Shown in pieces: positions 14,892-22,008 of a stretch of DNA of 28,154 nucleotides. This DNA comes from Strigomonas culicis (taxonomy: Eukaryota; Euglenozoa; Kinetoplastea; Trypanosomatida; Trypanosomatidae). Every line of letters begins with the position of its first letter. The first letter of the stretch is position 1. Both the position numbers and the translations under genes were made by a program. The stretch is taken from positions 1-28,154 of the forward strand of contig AUXH01000209.1 of the NCBI GenBank assembly GCA_000482145.1, given 5' to 3'. Under the pieces are notes generated by a model. The model saw only the letters and a list, made by a program, of their open reading frames with translations, searched no databases and was not told where the DNA came from.

Positions 14892-17492
14892 ATGTACCAG
14901 GATGGCGCGTATGCGGCGCAAAGTGAGCAGTACGCATACAACGTAGCTACCGGTGATGGATATGGCACCCACGGCGGTCAATCGGCTACCGATATGGGCA
15001 GCGGGGATGCTGCTGAAGCGAGGGCAGGCACGAATTATGGCTATGCGGATGCTGGTGCGAGTACAGAAATGAAGGAGGGCTTCGATGCCGCTGCGGCAGA
15101 AGGCGGCGAGTACTACAACGAATACTACGACCCCAATCAGTATCAAGGATACTACCAAGATGCTGAGGGGAACTACTACTATTATCCTGTAGACCCCCAA
15201 CAAGAAATGGCAAACGAAACAGTGGAAAACGCAGGAGTTGCTCCGACTCCGAGTAACCTTATCCGTTCCTACGAGTACGAGGACTGGGAGCCCAAGCGAT
15301 TCCATTGGTTCGTGGATATAGTTGTGGACACCTTTTTTTCGAAACCATTCATGGTGTATCTCACCATTTTGTTTTACTGCGCTGCCGTACTTATTGCGAC
15401 CGTTGGCCTGGACTACACGTTTGCACTTACCTACCGCATGTTCGCGCCTCCGGACCCGAAGGGAAACCAGGACTTACAGGTCTTTGCTTACCTGACCACG
15501 TTCTTCTATCTTAGTTTCATCCTTGTAAGTGCCTTCTGCGCTTTATTTGATATGCTTCGTAATCTCTGGTGGCAGGATCGTGAGGACACCGTTTTTTGGG
15601 GGTTTTCGCACTTGTTTCTTGTCAAGCGAAATCCCCCGTTCCTTATCTACCTGATTATTATTGTCATGACCGTCCCGTTTCCGATCCTGTGGTGCTTGAT
15701 CGAGACCGCTATCAAGCGCCAGTCTTTTGTTTTCTTTGCACAGCGGTTTGCCAACATCTCCATTCTGGTGACAACCTTCCTTGTTGTCATATGCTACGCG
15801 TGGTTTTTCTGTCTTGCATTTGCGAGGAAGCGGCAATCTGTGCATTACCGGACACAATGGGATGATTTTTATCTCCGTACGAGGGCCTACAAACATAGTC
15901 CGGAAAAAATGGTGAAGACGCACTGGTATCACTCGAGCAAAGTGCTTGAAGAATTTGGGATGGACCGCCAAACGTTGCGGTACAACGTCATTGTCTTTAT
16001 TGTGGGATGTGTTCCTCTTTTCGCGCTCTACACGGGAACGACGCTCAGTACATCCACTGGTGATCCCTCGGTGACGTGGGGCGCCATCAGCTCCTTGGCC
16101 GCCATCGGTCTCTTTTTTGTTGCCTGGCTGACCCTACTGCATCGAAAGGGTCAGTGGTCTGTCTACATCGCCTTTGTGTTTATTGGCATTTTTCTCATCC
16201 TGGGCGTCGTCGGCGGGGCACTCGGTGACCACGCACAAATCATTGGCGTCGTCATTGCCACATTTATCGCCTCCCAGGGCATGATGACACGGAAACGTCG
16301 ACATGCTCTCTCGCGCAAGGAGCTTTGTGCCACTCTGAAAGTCCCACTGAACAAGGATATTGAACAGAGGAAGGAAAACAAGCGGGTGGATACGTACCTG
16401 TTTTGTTGCCGGGATCTGCTGCTGGATTACATGAAGTGCTGCGATGTCAAAACCTGGTTTGGCTATCGGCATCCGGACGTGGTCCGCGCTGAGCGGCGGT
16501 ACGCGATAAAAAACATTGCCTTGCGAACCGATCAAAAAATGCTGTTCGTGTGGTGGCTTATTGTCACGTTCGCAGTCGCATTTGTTATTGCGGCAGGCAA
16601 TGCCATGAGCTACAACTACACCACTACGGTGGCAGAAGCGTCCAACACGACTGTTAAGGGGACAAGGCCGGACGACCCCTTGTGCACCATGCAGTTCAAT
16701 CGGGCGGGGTCCGCCCCCCTGAACCTTCTGGACCTGTCCTATCTTGCTGCACTGTCGTACACGTTTGGTACCAATGGGGATACCGACTTTGTGACTTGGT
16801 TCGCATCAAGGCCGACGCTCGTGCGTCTGTATCCATCCAAGCTGCCTCCGACTCTGAACTATGCTACGGATGGCGTCAACATTACTTATTCGGATTATGT
16901 TGACACGTCGAGTAATTTCCATTTCATCACTCTCAACTCCAACTACCGAGGACTGTCCGCCTTCCGTGATGTGGACGATTGGGGCGAGTCGATTGCGTTC
17001 CAAGTCGCCGGAGCGATTTCTCCCCTGTTCAACATTTGGCCAGAGCAGTACCGACGCGACTACATTCAAAAAGGTGCATTCCTAAAAAACTGGTTCCCCC
17101 CTTCAAGGTCTTTGCACAACGTCACCACGTATGTGAACACGCTACTGAGCGACGGTGTGAACGCTTCCAACATCATCATTGTTGGAGACCAATTCAATGG
17201 AGGGTACGCAAAGCTGCTAGCTTCGAACTTTTCCAGTCAAAATATTTCTTTTGTGGCATTCAATCCTCCAGGTGTCAAATACAAGGTGCCGTATCTCCGT
17301 ACGGGAGTCCAGCTTTCCTCCACTCGAAGCCTTTGGTCGTACATTGATTCTCTCGAGGATACAGAAGAGACATTTTACATGGACTGCAGCGATACTATGT
17401 CATCCACGCACTGTGGGCGAATCAACACGACGATTTCATACTTGAACAACCTTTGCGGTGATACTTATGGCAGAAGTATCAGTAGTGTTTAG
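14892..17492 (+). CDS. Nine-pass membrane protein with lumenal class-3-lipase-like domain lacking the catalytic serine
   Basis: The 866-residue protein has three parts. Residues 1-130 are disordered, rich in Gly, Ala, Glu and Tyr, with a Tyr-Tyr-Asp-Pro-type aromatic repeat at 74-101. Nine hydrophobic spans lie at about 153-172, 196-220, 249-273, 286-311, 362-384, 396-416, 422-444, 447-463 and 549-570; loops with Arg/Lys (312-361, 465-548) fit the cytosolic side. Residues 571-866 carry eight Asn-X-Ser/Thr sequons, so they probably face the ER lumen or outside, agreeing with an odd number of spans. This tail resembles a class 3 (fungal-type) lipase: a Thr-Leu-Asn-Ser-Asn-Tyr-Arg-Gly strand (680-687), Asp-Val-Asp-Asp-Trp (693-697), a nucleophile-elbow-like Ile-Ile-Ile-Val-Gly-Asp-Gln-Phe-Asn-Gly-Gly (761-771) and Phe-Val-Ala-Phe-Asn-Pro-Pro-Gly-Val (787-795). 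The expected Gly-His-Ser-Leu-Gly is Gly-Asp-Gln-Phe-Asn, so the serine nucleophile is absent and hydrolase activity is unlikely. A sensing, scaffold or transport role is possible, but unknown. Confidence 0.85.
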   Translation: MYQDGAYAAQSEQYAYNVATGDGYGTHGGQSATDMGSGDAAEARAGTNYGYADAGASTEMKEGFDAAAAEGGEYYNEYYDPNQYQGYYQDAEGNYYYYPVDPQQEMANETVENAGVAPTPSNLIRSYEYEDWEPKRFHWFVDIVVDTFFSKPFMVYLTILFYCAAVLIATVGLDYTFALTYRMFAPPDPKGNQDLQVFAYLTTFFYLSFILVSAFCALFDMLRNLWWQDREDTVFWGFSHLFLVKRNPPFLIYLIIIVMTVPFPILWCLIETAIKRQSFVFFAQRFANISILVTTFLVVICYAWFFCLAFARKRQSVHYRTQWDDFYLRTRAYKHSPEKMVKTHWYHSSKVLEEFGMDRQTLRYNVIVFIVGCVPLFALYTGTTLSTSTGDPSVTWGAISSLAAIGLFFVAWLTLLHRKGQWSVYIAFVFIGIFLILGVVGGALGDHAQIIGVVIATFIASQGMMTRKRRHALSRKELCATLKVPLNKDIEQRKENKRVDTYLFCCRDLLLDYMKCCDVKTWFGYRHPDVVRAERRYAIKNIALRTDQKMLFVWWLIVTFAVAFVIAAGNAMSYNYTTTVAEASNTTVKGTRPDDPLCTMQFNRAGSAPLNLLDLSYLAALSYTFGTNGDTDFVTWFASRPTLVRLYPSKLPPTLNYATDGVNITYSDYVDTSSNFHFITLNSNYRGLSAFRDVDDWGESIAFQVAGAISPLFNIWPEQYRRDYIQKGAFLKNWFPPSRSLHNVTTYVNTLLSDGVNASNIIIVGDQFNGGYAKLLASNFSSQNISFVAFNPPGVKYKVPYLRTGVQLSSTRSLWSYIDSLEDTEETFYMDCSDTMSSTHCGRINTTISYLNNLCGDTYGRSISSV

Positions 17493-18261
17493 AATTGACG
17501 CTTTCCCCCTTTTCCTTTTTTTTTAGATTGCTACAATTACTAGAGCAACACTTTGTTGTTATTGTTGTTACTGTTTTATCATCTCGTACATTAGAGTTTT
17601 TTGTTTCTTTTTCGTTTTCATCTGTGTTTCTTTACTTTCTTTGTGTTTCTGTTTGTTCTAAACAATGGTCTGTTTCAGTATAGAGTGTTGAAGGGGAACA
17701 AGAACACCAACGAGTTGAAAACGGTTACCAGTTGGGGAGGGGGTGTTTGAAACAGAATTACGATCAACACCAAATGCAAGAGATCATTGGACAACAGGCA
17801 AAGAGGAAAAAAAAAGAGAGAAAGAGAGACACCTGTACAGTTACAATTAAAAATACAACGGAAAAGAGTTTTTCTTATAATACAGCGTAATCAATCCCCC
17901 CCCTCTCTCTCTCTTTCTATATACATATATGCGTGTACAGAGGTTGGAGTAAATGAACAAGAAACCTGTGAGCAGGAGGGTGAACATGAAACTCTTATTA
18001 TGATTTGCATGAGTAGTTCACACAAAATAGGCGCATTGATGTAGAAAAAAAAAATGCTAACAGCAACAACAACAACCACTTGACAAAGAAGCTAACAAAA
18101 TTGCATTCGGTTTTCTCCCTCCTTTCTCTTTTTTTTAAAAATACATTTTCTGTACAAGATACATTATCATTTTTGAGCAACGACGATAACAACAAAAAGA
18201 CTAACCGAAAAGACACAACTTACACACTTAACACACAAACACACACCAACGACAATAGCTA
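17493..18261. other. Spacer between the membrane protein and the small mitochondrial-like protein
   Basis: No gene is seen in 769 bases. It is T-rich to about 17690, purine-rich at 17795-17830, then C/T-rich at 17896-17917 with further A-rich sequence, and ends in a pyrimidine tract at 18105-18137. The presumed 5' UTR (18159-18261) is A/C-rich and poor in G, with no ATG. Confidence 0.6.
18157..18158 (+). promoter_or_regulatory. Predicted spliced-leader acceptor AG (84-residue protein)
   Basis: This is the first AG after the CCCTCCTTTCTC/T8 tract at about 18116-18136. It gives a 103-nt ATG-free 5' UTR. Confidence 0.55.
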
Positions 18262-18516
18262 ATGTTCCGGCGGTCTGCGATCTCTGCGCTTCAACGGACG
18301 TCTGCTGCCTGGAGCAAGGCGGCACCTGCTGCGGCGGCCCCCAAAACGGCCCCCAAGTCGGCGCCCAAGTCTCGCAGCGGCCCTGTGATGACGAACAAGC
18401 CAGGTGCCAGTGGGCCTGAGGGGGATAGTGTTCTGGATAAGGCTGTTCTAGTCGCGGCCATGGGAGCGGTGGTGGCGTGGTGGTGTTTTGTCCCTGGTGC
18501 GCACAACCAGCATTAA
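18262..18516 (+). CDS. Small probable mitochondrial single-pass membrane protein
   Basis: The 84-residue product is not recognised. Residues 1-18 (Met-Phe-Arg-Arg-Ser-Ala-Ile-Ser-Ala-Leu-Gln-Arg...) have no acidic residue and several Arg, like a mitochondrial import signal; the start resembles that of the ATP synthase delta protein in this window. Residues 19-40 are Ala/Pro/Lys-rich with three Ala-Pro-Lys or Ser-Ala-Pro-Lys units. Residues 60-78 (Ala-Val-Leu-Val-Ala-Ala-Met-Gly-Ala-Val-Val-Ala-Trp-Trp) are one membrane span followed by a short His-containing tail. Small proteins of this design are typical accessory subunits of trypanosomatid respiratory complexes or ATP synthase, but a specific subunit cannot be named. 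GC-rich codons in contrast to the flanking spacer, a clean acceptor and a G-poor leader support a real gene. Confidence 0.75.
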   Translation: MFRRSAISALQRTSAAWSKAAPAAAAPKTAPKSAPKSRSGPVMTNKPGASGPEGDSVLDKAVLVAAMGAVVAWWCFVPGAHNQH

Positions 18517-18953
18517 GGTCTAGCGCGCGAACGTATCATCTGTGCGTGTCAGTGTGGCTGTATGTCACGGAGTGCGTTCAAATAGTAGTAGTACAACATC
18601 TAGTGTTCTTGAATGATTCTTTATTTCATTATTATTAATTTTTCGGAGGGATCATGTAGCATGTTATCAATTCATAATACCACAAACAGGGAAAGTATGT
18701 AAAAAAAAGAGAAGCATATTTCTCTTTCTTTGTATGATTGCTTTCACACAAGCAGTATATTCTGTAGCTGTTTTTTTTTTTTAAGAGACTCTTTCTGTAT
18801 GTTTGTTTTGGTGAATGAAAACTCCTCCTTCTTCCGTTCTCTCCTCTTTGGCTTTGTGTCCTGCTGTTTTCGCATAGAAGAGCGTGGGTTACCCCCCCAA
18901 AAAAAAAGTTGTTTTTCGTCCTTTTTTTTTTTGCACTATCATATACATATACA
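18517..18953. other. Spacer between the small protein and Polo-like kinase
   Basis: No gene is seen. It contains AT-rich sequence, a T13 run near 18770, a C/T-rich tract at about 18825-18872 and, after the acceptor at 18877, a C7-A10 run and a second T12 run inside the presumed 5' UTR. Confidence 0.6.
18876..18877 (+). promoter_or_regulatory. Predicted spliced-leader acceptor AG (Polo-like kinase)
   Basis: TTCGCATAG follows a C/T-rich tract. The next pyrimidine tract (18911-18932) has no AG before the ATG at 18954, so this site is the best supported. It gives a 76-nt ATG-free 5' UTR. Confidence 0.55.
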
Positions 18954-21395
18954 ATGCAGAAAAAGTTTTTTACTTCTATAGATCCTACTAATTATGGGAA
19001 ACAGTCACCACTCTCTACAATTCATGAAAACAATAGAGCATCCACAGGTGGACTCTCTCCCACAAGTGGAGAGTCGCCCAAACTTCAAAGTGGTTATCAA
19101 CGGTATGGTTTGGCACAGTACACACTCACTCCACCACCTCCGTATCCGCGACGGAATATGTTTGACAATGATGCGAACGCGGTAGGCTCCTTCCGTGCCT
19201 CTGGAGCCAATAATACGGTGTACGGCTCACCCTCTCCGGATAACGAGCAGCGCTTCGCGCCTACACCGTTCCAGTCGCGGCCTCTGTCGGCCCATGTGCA
19301 CAGAAGCGCAGTCGAGCAGACGGAGGCCGGTCCGCGCGCCTCTTCCACGGTAGCGGTATCCCCCCCTCCGCTGCCCAGACGCGGTAGCTTTGGCATTGAG
19401 GGGTCGACCGTGAACGAGACAGATGCGGCAAATCACACGGTACTGACACGGTATCGATGCGGCAAGCTGCTCGGAGCTGGCGGCTTTGCCAGTGTGTACG
19501 AGTTCGTTGACCAGAGTACGAACATCGTCTACGCGTGCAAAGTCATTGATCGGTCCAAGCAGACCAGCGCGAGCATGAAAAATATTCAAATGGAGATTAA
19601 TATTCATAAGGCATTGCGTCACCCTAACATCATCCAGTTTGTCAAGTCCTTTTACGACGACCTCTATGTGTATATTTTGATGGAGCGATGTGCCGATAAG
19701 AACTTAATGGAGATTTCGAGTGCGCGAAAGACGCTTACGGTGCCGGAGGTTCAACACATCATCTCTCAGCTGTGTAATGCGGTAGAGTACATGCACTCGA
19801 ATCGAATTGTTCATCGTGATATTAAGCTGGGTAACGTTCTTCTCGATAATGCAGGTAATGTGAAGCTTGGGGATTTCGGTTTTGCAAACACGGTAGGGAA
19901 GGAGAAAAAGACGCGCATGTGCGGTACGCCGAATTACATGGCTCCGGAGATCCTCCTCTGCACAGAGACCAAAAAGGGCTATTCCTTTGAGGTGGACATT
20001 TGGAGCATCGGTGTCATCTTGTATATTCTCACGTGCGGCGTCCCTCCGTTCCAGCGAGAGAACGTCGATCAGGTGTACGCCAAGATAAAGCAGGTGGACT
20101 TTTCCATCCCTGACTGGGTCAGCCCGCCGTGCTCGGATCTGATTAGACGCTTGCTGCAGCTCGAGCCGAGTGCACGGCCAACGCCTTCTCAGATCCGCAC
20201 CTCCAGTTTCATGCAAGGCTACGCCGGGGGCGCGTTGGCGCAGGACCACTTGGTGACGTGTGCGCCCGCGACGACCGTGGCGACGGCGGTGTCCACGTTG
20301 AGCGGCAAACACCGCGGCGCGGCGCTCGGCGGTGATGGCGCCGGTAGGCAGGGTCCTCCCGCGTCTTCGCCCATTGTGGAGCCGTCCCCGGACGCACTGT
20401 CGCCGGTGCAAGGTGGGAGTCATAAGCGAAGCTCAGCGAGCCGAAGTGGTGGCAAGCACACGCCCCCTCCGCCCTCCGTCTTCGTTAGGCGTTTCGTGTT
20501 CTATGGTAAGTATGGGTATGGACTCGCTCTCTGCACCCCGACCAACCACCTCTACGGCACGCTGCTGAACGACAACACGAAGATGCTCCTGGACGCGAGC
20601 GCGGGGACGGTGTGCTACTACGACCGCTTGTGCTACTCCGCCGTCGATAACACCCACGGTCGCGTGCGCTGCTTCAGTGACAATGCCCATCTCTTCAGGT
20701 GCGACGAGACGAATACGCACCTGTGCAGTGAGCCTGGTCACCCACAGGCAACGGAGCAGGTCCTCGCAGGCGCGAAGAAAAAGCTTGCCATCACAAATTT
20801 TTTCATTCCCTTCTTGTGCTCTGGGCTTAACCGCAGCGGTCTTGCTGATCCTAACATGACGCAGCGGCGAAGTGTCCTCAAGCCCACCGTCTTTGCGAAC
20901 GCGTCGAATCTTTTTCCAGATGCGTATCGTACAACGGTGGCCGTCGACGTTTACGTAAAGGAGGTGGTGGTTGACTCTTATGCTAAATTGTGCCCATCGT
21001 CAAATCTAGAAGCGGATATGGACTTGTTCGCGGTGCGTTTTTCAGACAGTTCTTTTCAGGTCCATGTGCAGTGTGGCTCAGACTATCCCGAGTGCATGGC
21101 ACCGAGGACGGAGTCTGCTCTTGTCCAGCCGAATACACCGTGGGCGCTTGACATTGTGACCTACGGTAACGGCCACATCCTGTTTGGGTTCGAGACGGAG
21201 CACACCCTGTTTTACCAAGTGGTGTGCGGTCCTGATGACGGTACCATTGTGAGTGGCGGCAAGCGTTTTTCTGCACGCAAGTCGACATCGAGTCACATGG
21301 AGCTTTTCTTCTCCACGCACCTCTTGGCAGTTATCAAGGAGATCCTGACTCGTGTGAAGTGCACGGCTCCGTGTTTGGACTGCTTCATCAGCTAG
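18954..21395 (+). CDS. PLK: Polo-like kinase
   Basis: The 813-residue protein is a Polo-like Ser/Thr kinase. In trypanosomes PLK acts in duplication of the basal body, bilobe and flagellum attachment zone and in starting cytokinesis. Residues 1-165 are a disordered Ser/Pro-rich extension. The kinase domain spans about 167-420 with the Polo-type glycine loop Gly-Ala-Gly-Gly-Phe-Ala-Ser (174-180), Lys196, Glu214, His-Arg-Asp-Ile-Lys (287-291), Asn294 and Asp-Phe-Gly (307-309). Thr320 in Lys-Thr-Arg-Met-Cys-Gly-Thr-Pro-Asn-Tyr-Met-Ala-Pro-Glu is at the activating T-loop position (Thr210 of human PLK1). A Gly/Ala/Ser linker runs to about 505. Polo box 1 (about 508-560) has Phe-Val-Phe-Tyr-Gly-Lys-Tyr-Gly-Tyr-Gly and Asn-Asp-Asn-Thr-Lys-Met-Leu-Leu. 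A more divergent second box lies at about 665-800. Length is close to T. brucei PLK (about 765). The start is the ATG at 18954, because the 15 codons upstream begin without ATG in a T-rich tract. Confidence 0.93.
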   Translation: MQKKFFTSIDPTNYGKQSPLSTIHENNRASTGGLSPTSGESPKLQSGYQRYGLAQYTLTPPPPYPRRNMFDNDANAVGSFRASGANNTVYGSPSPDNEQRFAPTPFQSRPLSAHVHRSAVEQTEAGPRASSTVAVSPPPLPRRGSFGIEGSTVNETDAANHTVLTRYRCGKLLGAGGFASVYEFVDQSTNIVYACKVIDRSKQTSASMKNIQMEINIHKALRHPNIIQFVKSFYDDLYVYILMERCADKNLMEISSARKTLTVPEVQHIISQLCNAVEYMHSNRIVHRDIKLGNVLLDNAGNVKLGDFGFANTVGKEKKTRMCGTPNYMAPEILLCTETKKGYSFEVDIWSIGVILYILTCGVPPFQRENVDQVYAKIKQVDFSIPDWVSPPCSDLIRRLLQLEPSARPTPSQIRTSSFMQGYAGGALAQDHLVTCAPATTVATAVSTLSGKHRGAALGGDGAGRQGPPASSPIVEPSPDALSPVQGGSHKRSSASRSGGKHTPPPPSVFVRRFVFYGKYGYGLALCTPTNHLYGTLLNDNTKMLLDASAGTVCYYDRLCYSAVDNTHGRVRCFSDNAHLFRCDETNTHLCSEPGHPQATEQVLAGAKKKLAITNFFIPFLCSGLNRSGLADPNMTQRRSVLKPTVFANASNLFPDAYRTTVAVDVYVKEVVVDSYAKLCPSSNLEADMDLFAVRFSDSSFQVHVQCGSDYPECMAPRTESALVQPNTPWALDIVTYGNGHILFGFETEHTLFYQVVCGPDDGTIVSGGKRFSARKSTSSHMELFFSTHLLAVIKEILTRVKCTAPCLDCFIS

Positions 21396-21598
21396 CGCGC
21401 TGCTTAGGCACGACGCGCATATGGACATCACCCTTACGGACATGTCTCTTGCTTTATCCTTCACTCCCCCTTCCCCATTCCATAGGTAACGACGGGTTGC
21501 ACAAAGTAGGGCATAATTTTCCTTTGAAAACAAACAAACAAACAAAAAAAGTGACATAGATATTCCCCTATAGAATGGTAATCGACAGTCTTTTTTGA

Positions 21599-21622
21599 CT
21601 CTCTCTCTCTCTCTCTCTCTCT
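21599..21622. repeat. (CT)12 microsatellite
   Basis: Twelve CT units form part of a pyrimidine tract in the spacer. It could act as a splice-processing signal as well as a length-variable repeat. Confidence 0.9.
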
Positions 21623-21732
21623 CGCTCTTTACCACCTTTGAGCATTCAACATACAGTTTTTTCTTCTTCTTGTTTTATGAGAGAGTGTAGATAAAAACGT
21701 AAGAATGAAAAACTCTTATATTCTCTAACCTT

Positions 21733-21758
21733 AAAAAAAAAAGCTTCATTTTTTTTTT
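21733..21758. repeat. A10-GCTTCA-T10 inverted repeat
   Basis: Ten A and ten T are separated by six bases, capable of a ten-pair A-U hairpin in RNA. It is similar in design to the A9-CTAG-T9 palindrome at 4546. Confidence 0.85.
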
Positions 21759-21916
21759 GTATTTGCATCATTTTTTTTTTACCGTCTTTTACATGGCAAA
21801 TGTGTACGTGTCAAGTGCGTTGTAGCATATTTACCTCATGAACTCTCTCTCTCTCTCTCTTCTGATCCGCTTGTCTTTTGTGTGCGCCTATGGGGGATGT
21901 TGTGTTTGTTTCTCGT

Positions 21917-21918
21917 AG
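21917..21918 (+). promoter_or_regulatory. Predicted spliced-leader acceptor AG (CPSF160)
   Basis: TTTCTCGTAG ends a T-rich tract. A later CCAG at 21997-21998 is an alternative that follows another T-rich tract. Neither leader contains an ATG. Confidence 0.5.
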
Positions 21919-22008
21919 AAGAGTACTCTTTTCAAGCCTTACGTTACATTCTTGTTCTTTGTTTGCTTTTGCTTTTGATTGTTGCGTGAGGAATCCAGGA
22001 AGAGAAAC

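Larger units (their letters stand above)
21396..22008. other. Spacer between Polo-like kinase and CPSF160
   Basis: No gene is seen in 613 bases. It contains CAAA repeats near 21530-21548, a (CT)12 tract at 21599-21622, an A10-N6-T10 inverted repeat at 21733-21758, a second CT run at about 21843-21861 and a T/G-rich tract before the acceptor. Confidence 0.6.

Noticed and set aside
19704..20423. 239-codon antisense frame inside Polo-like kinase
   Set aside because: It is a shadow of the kinase domain and the Gly/Ala linker, and opposes the direction of all genes.
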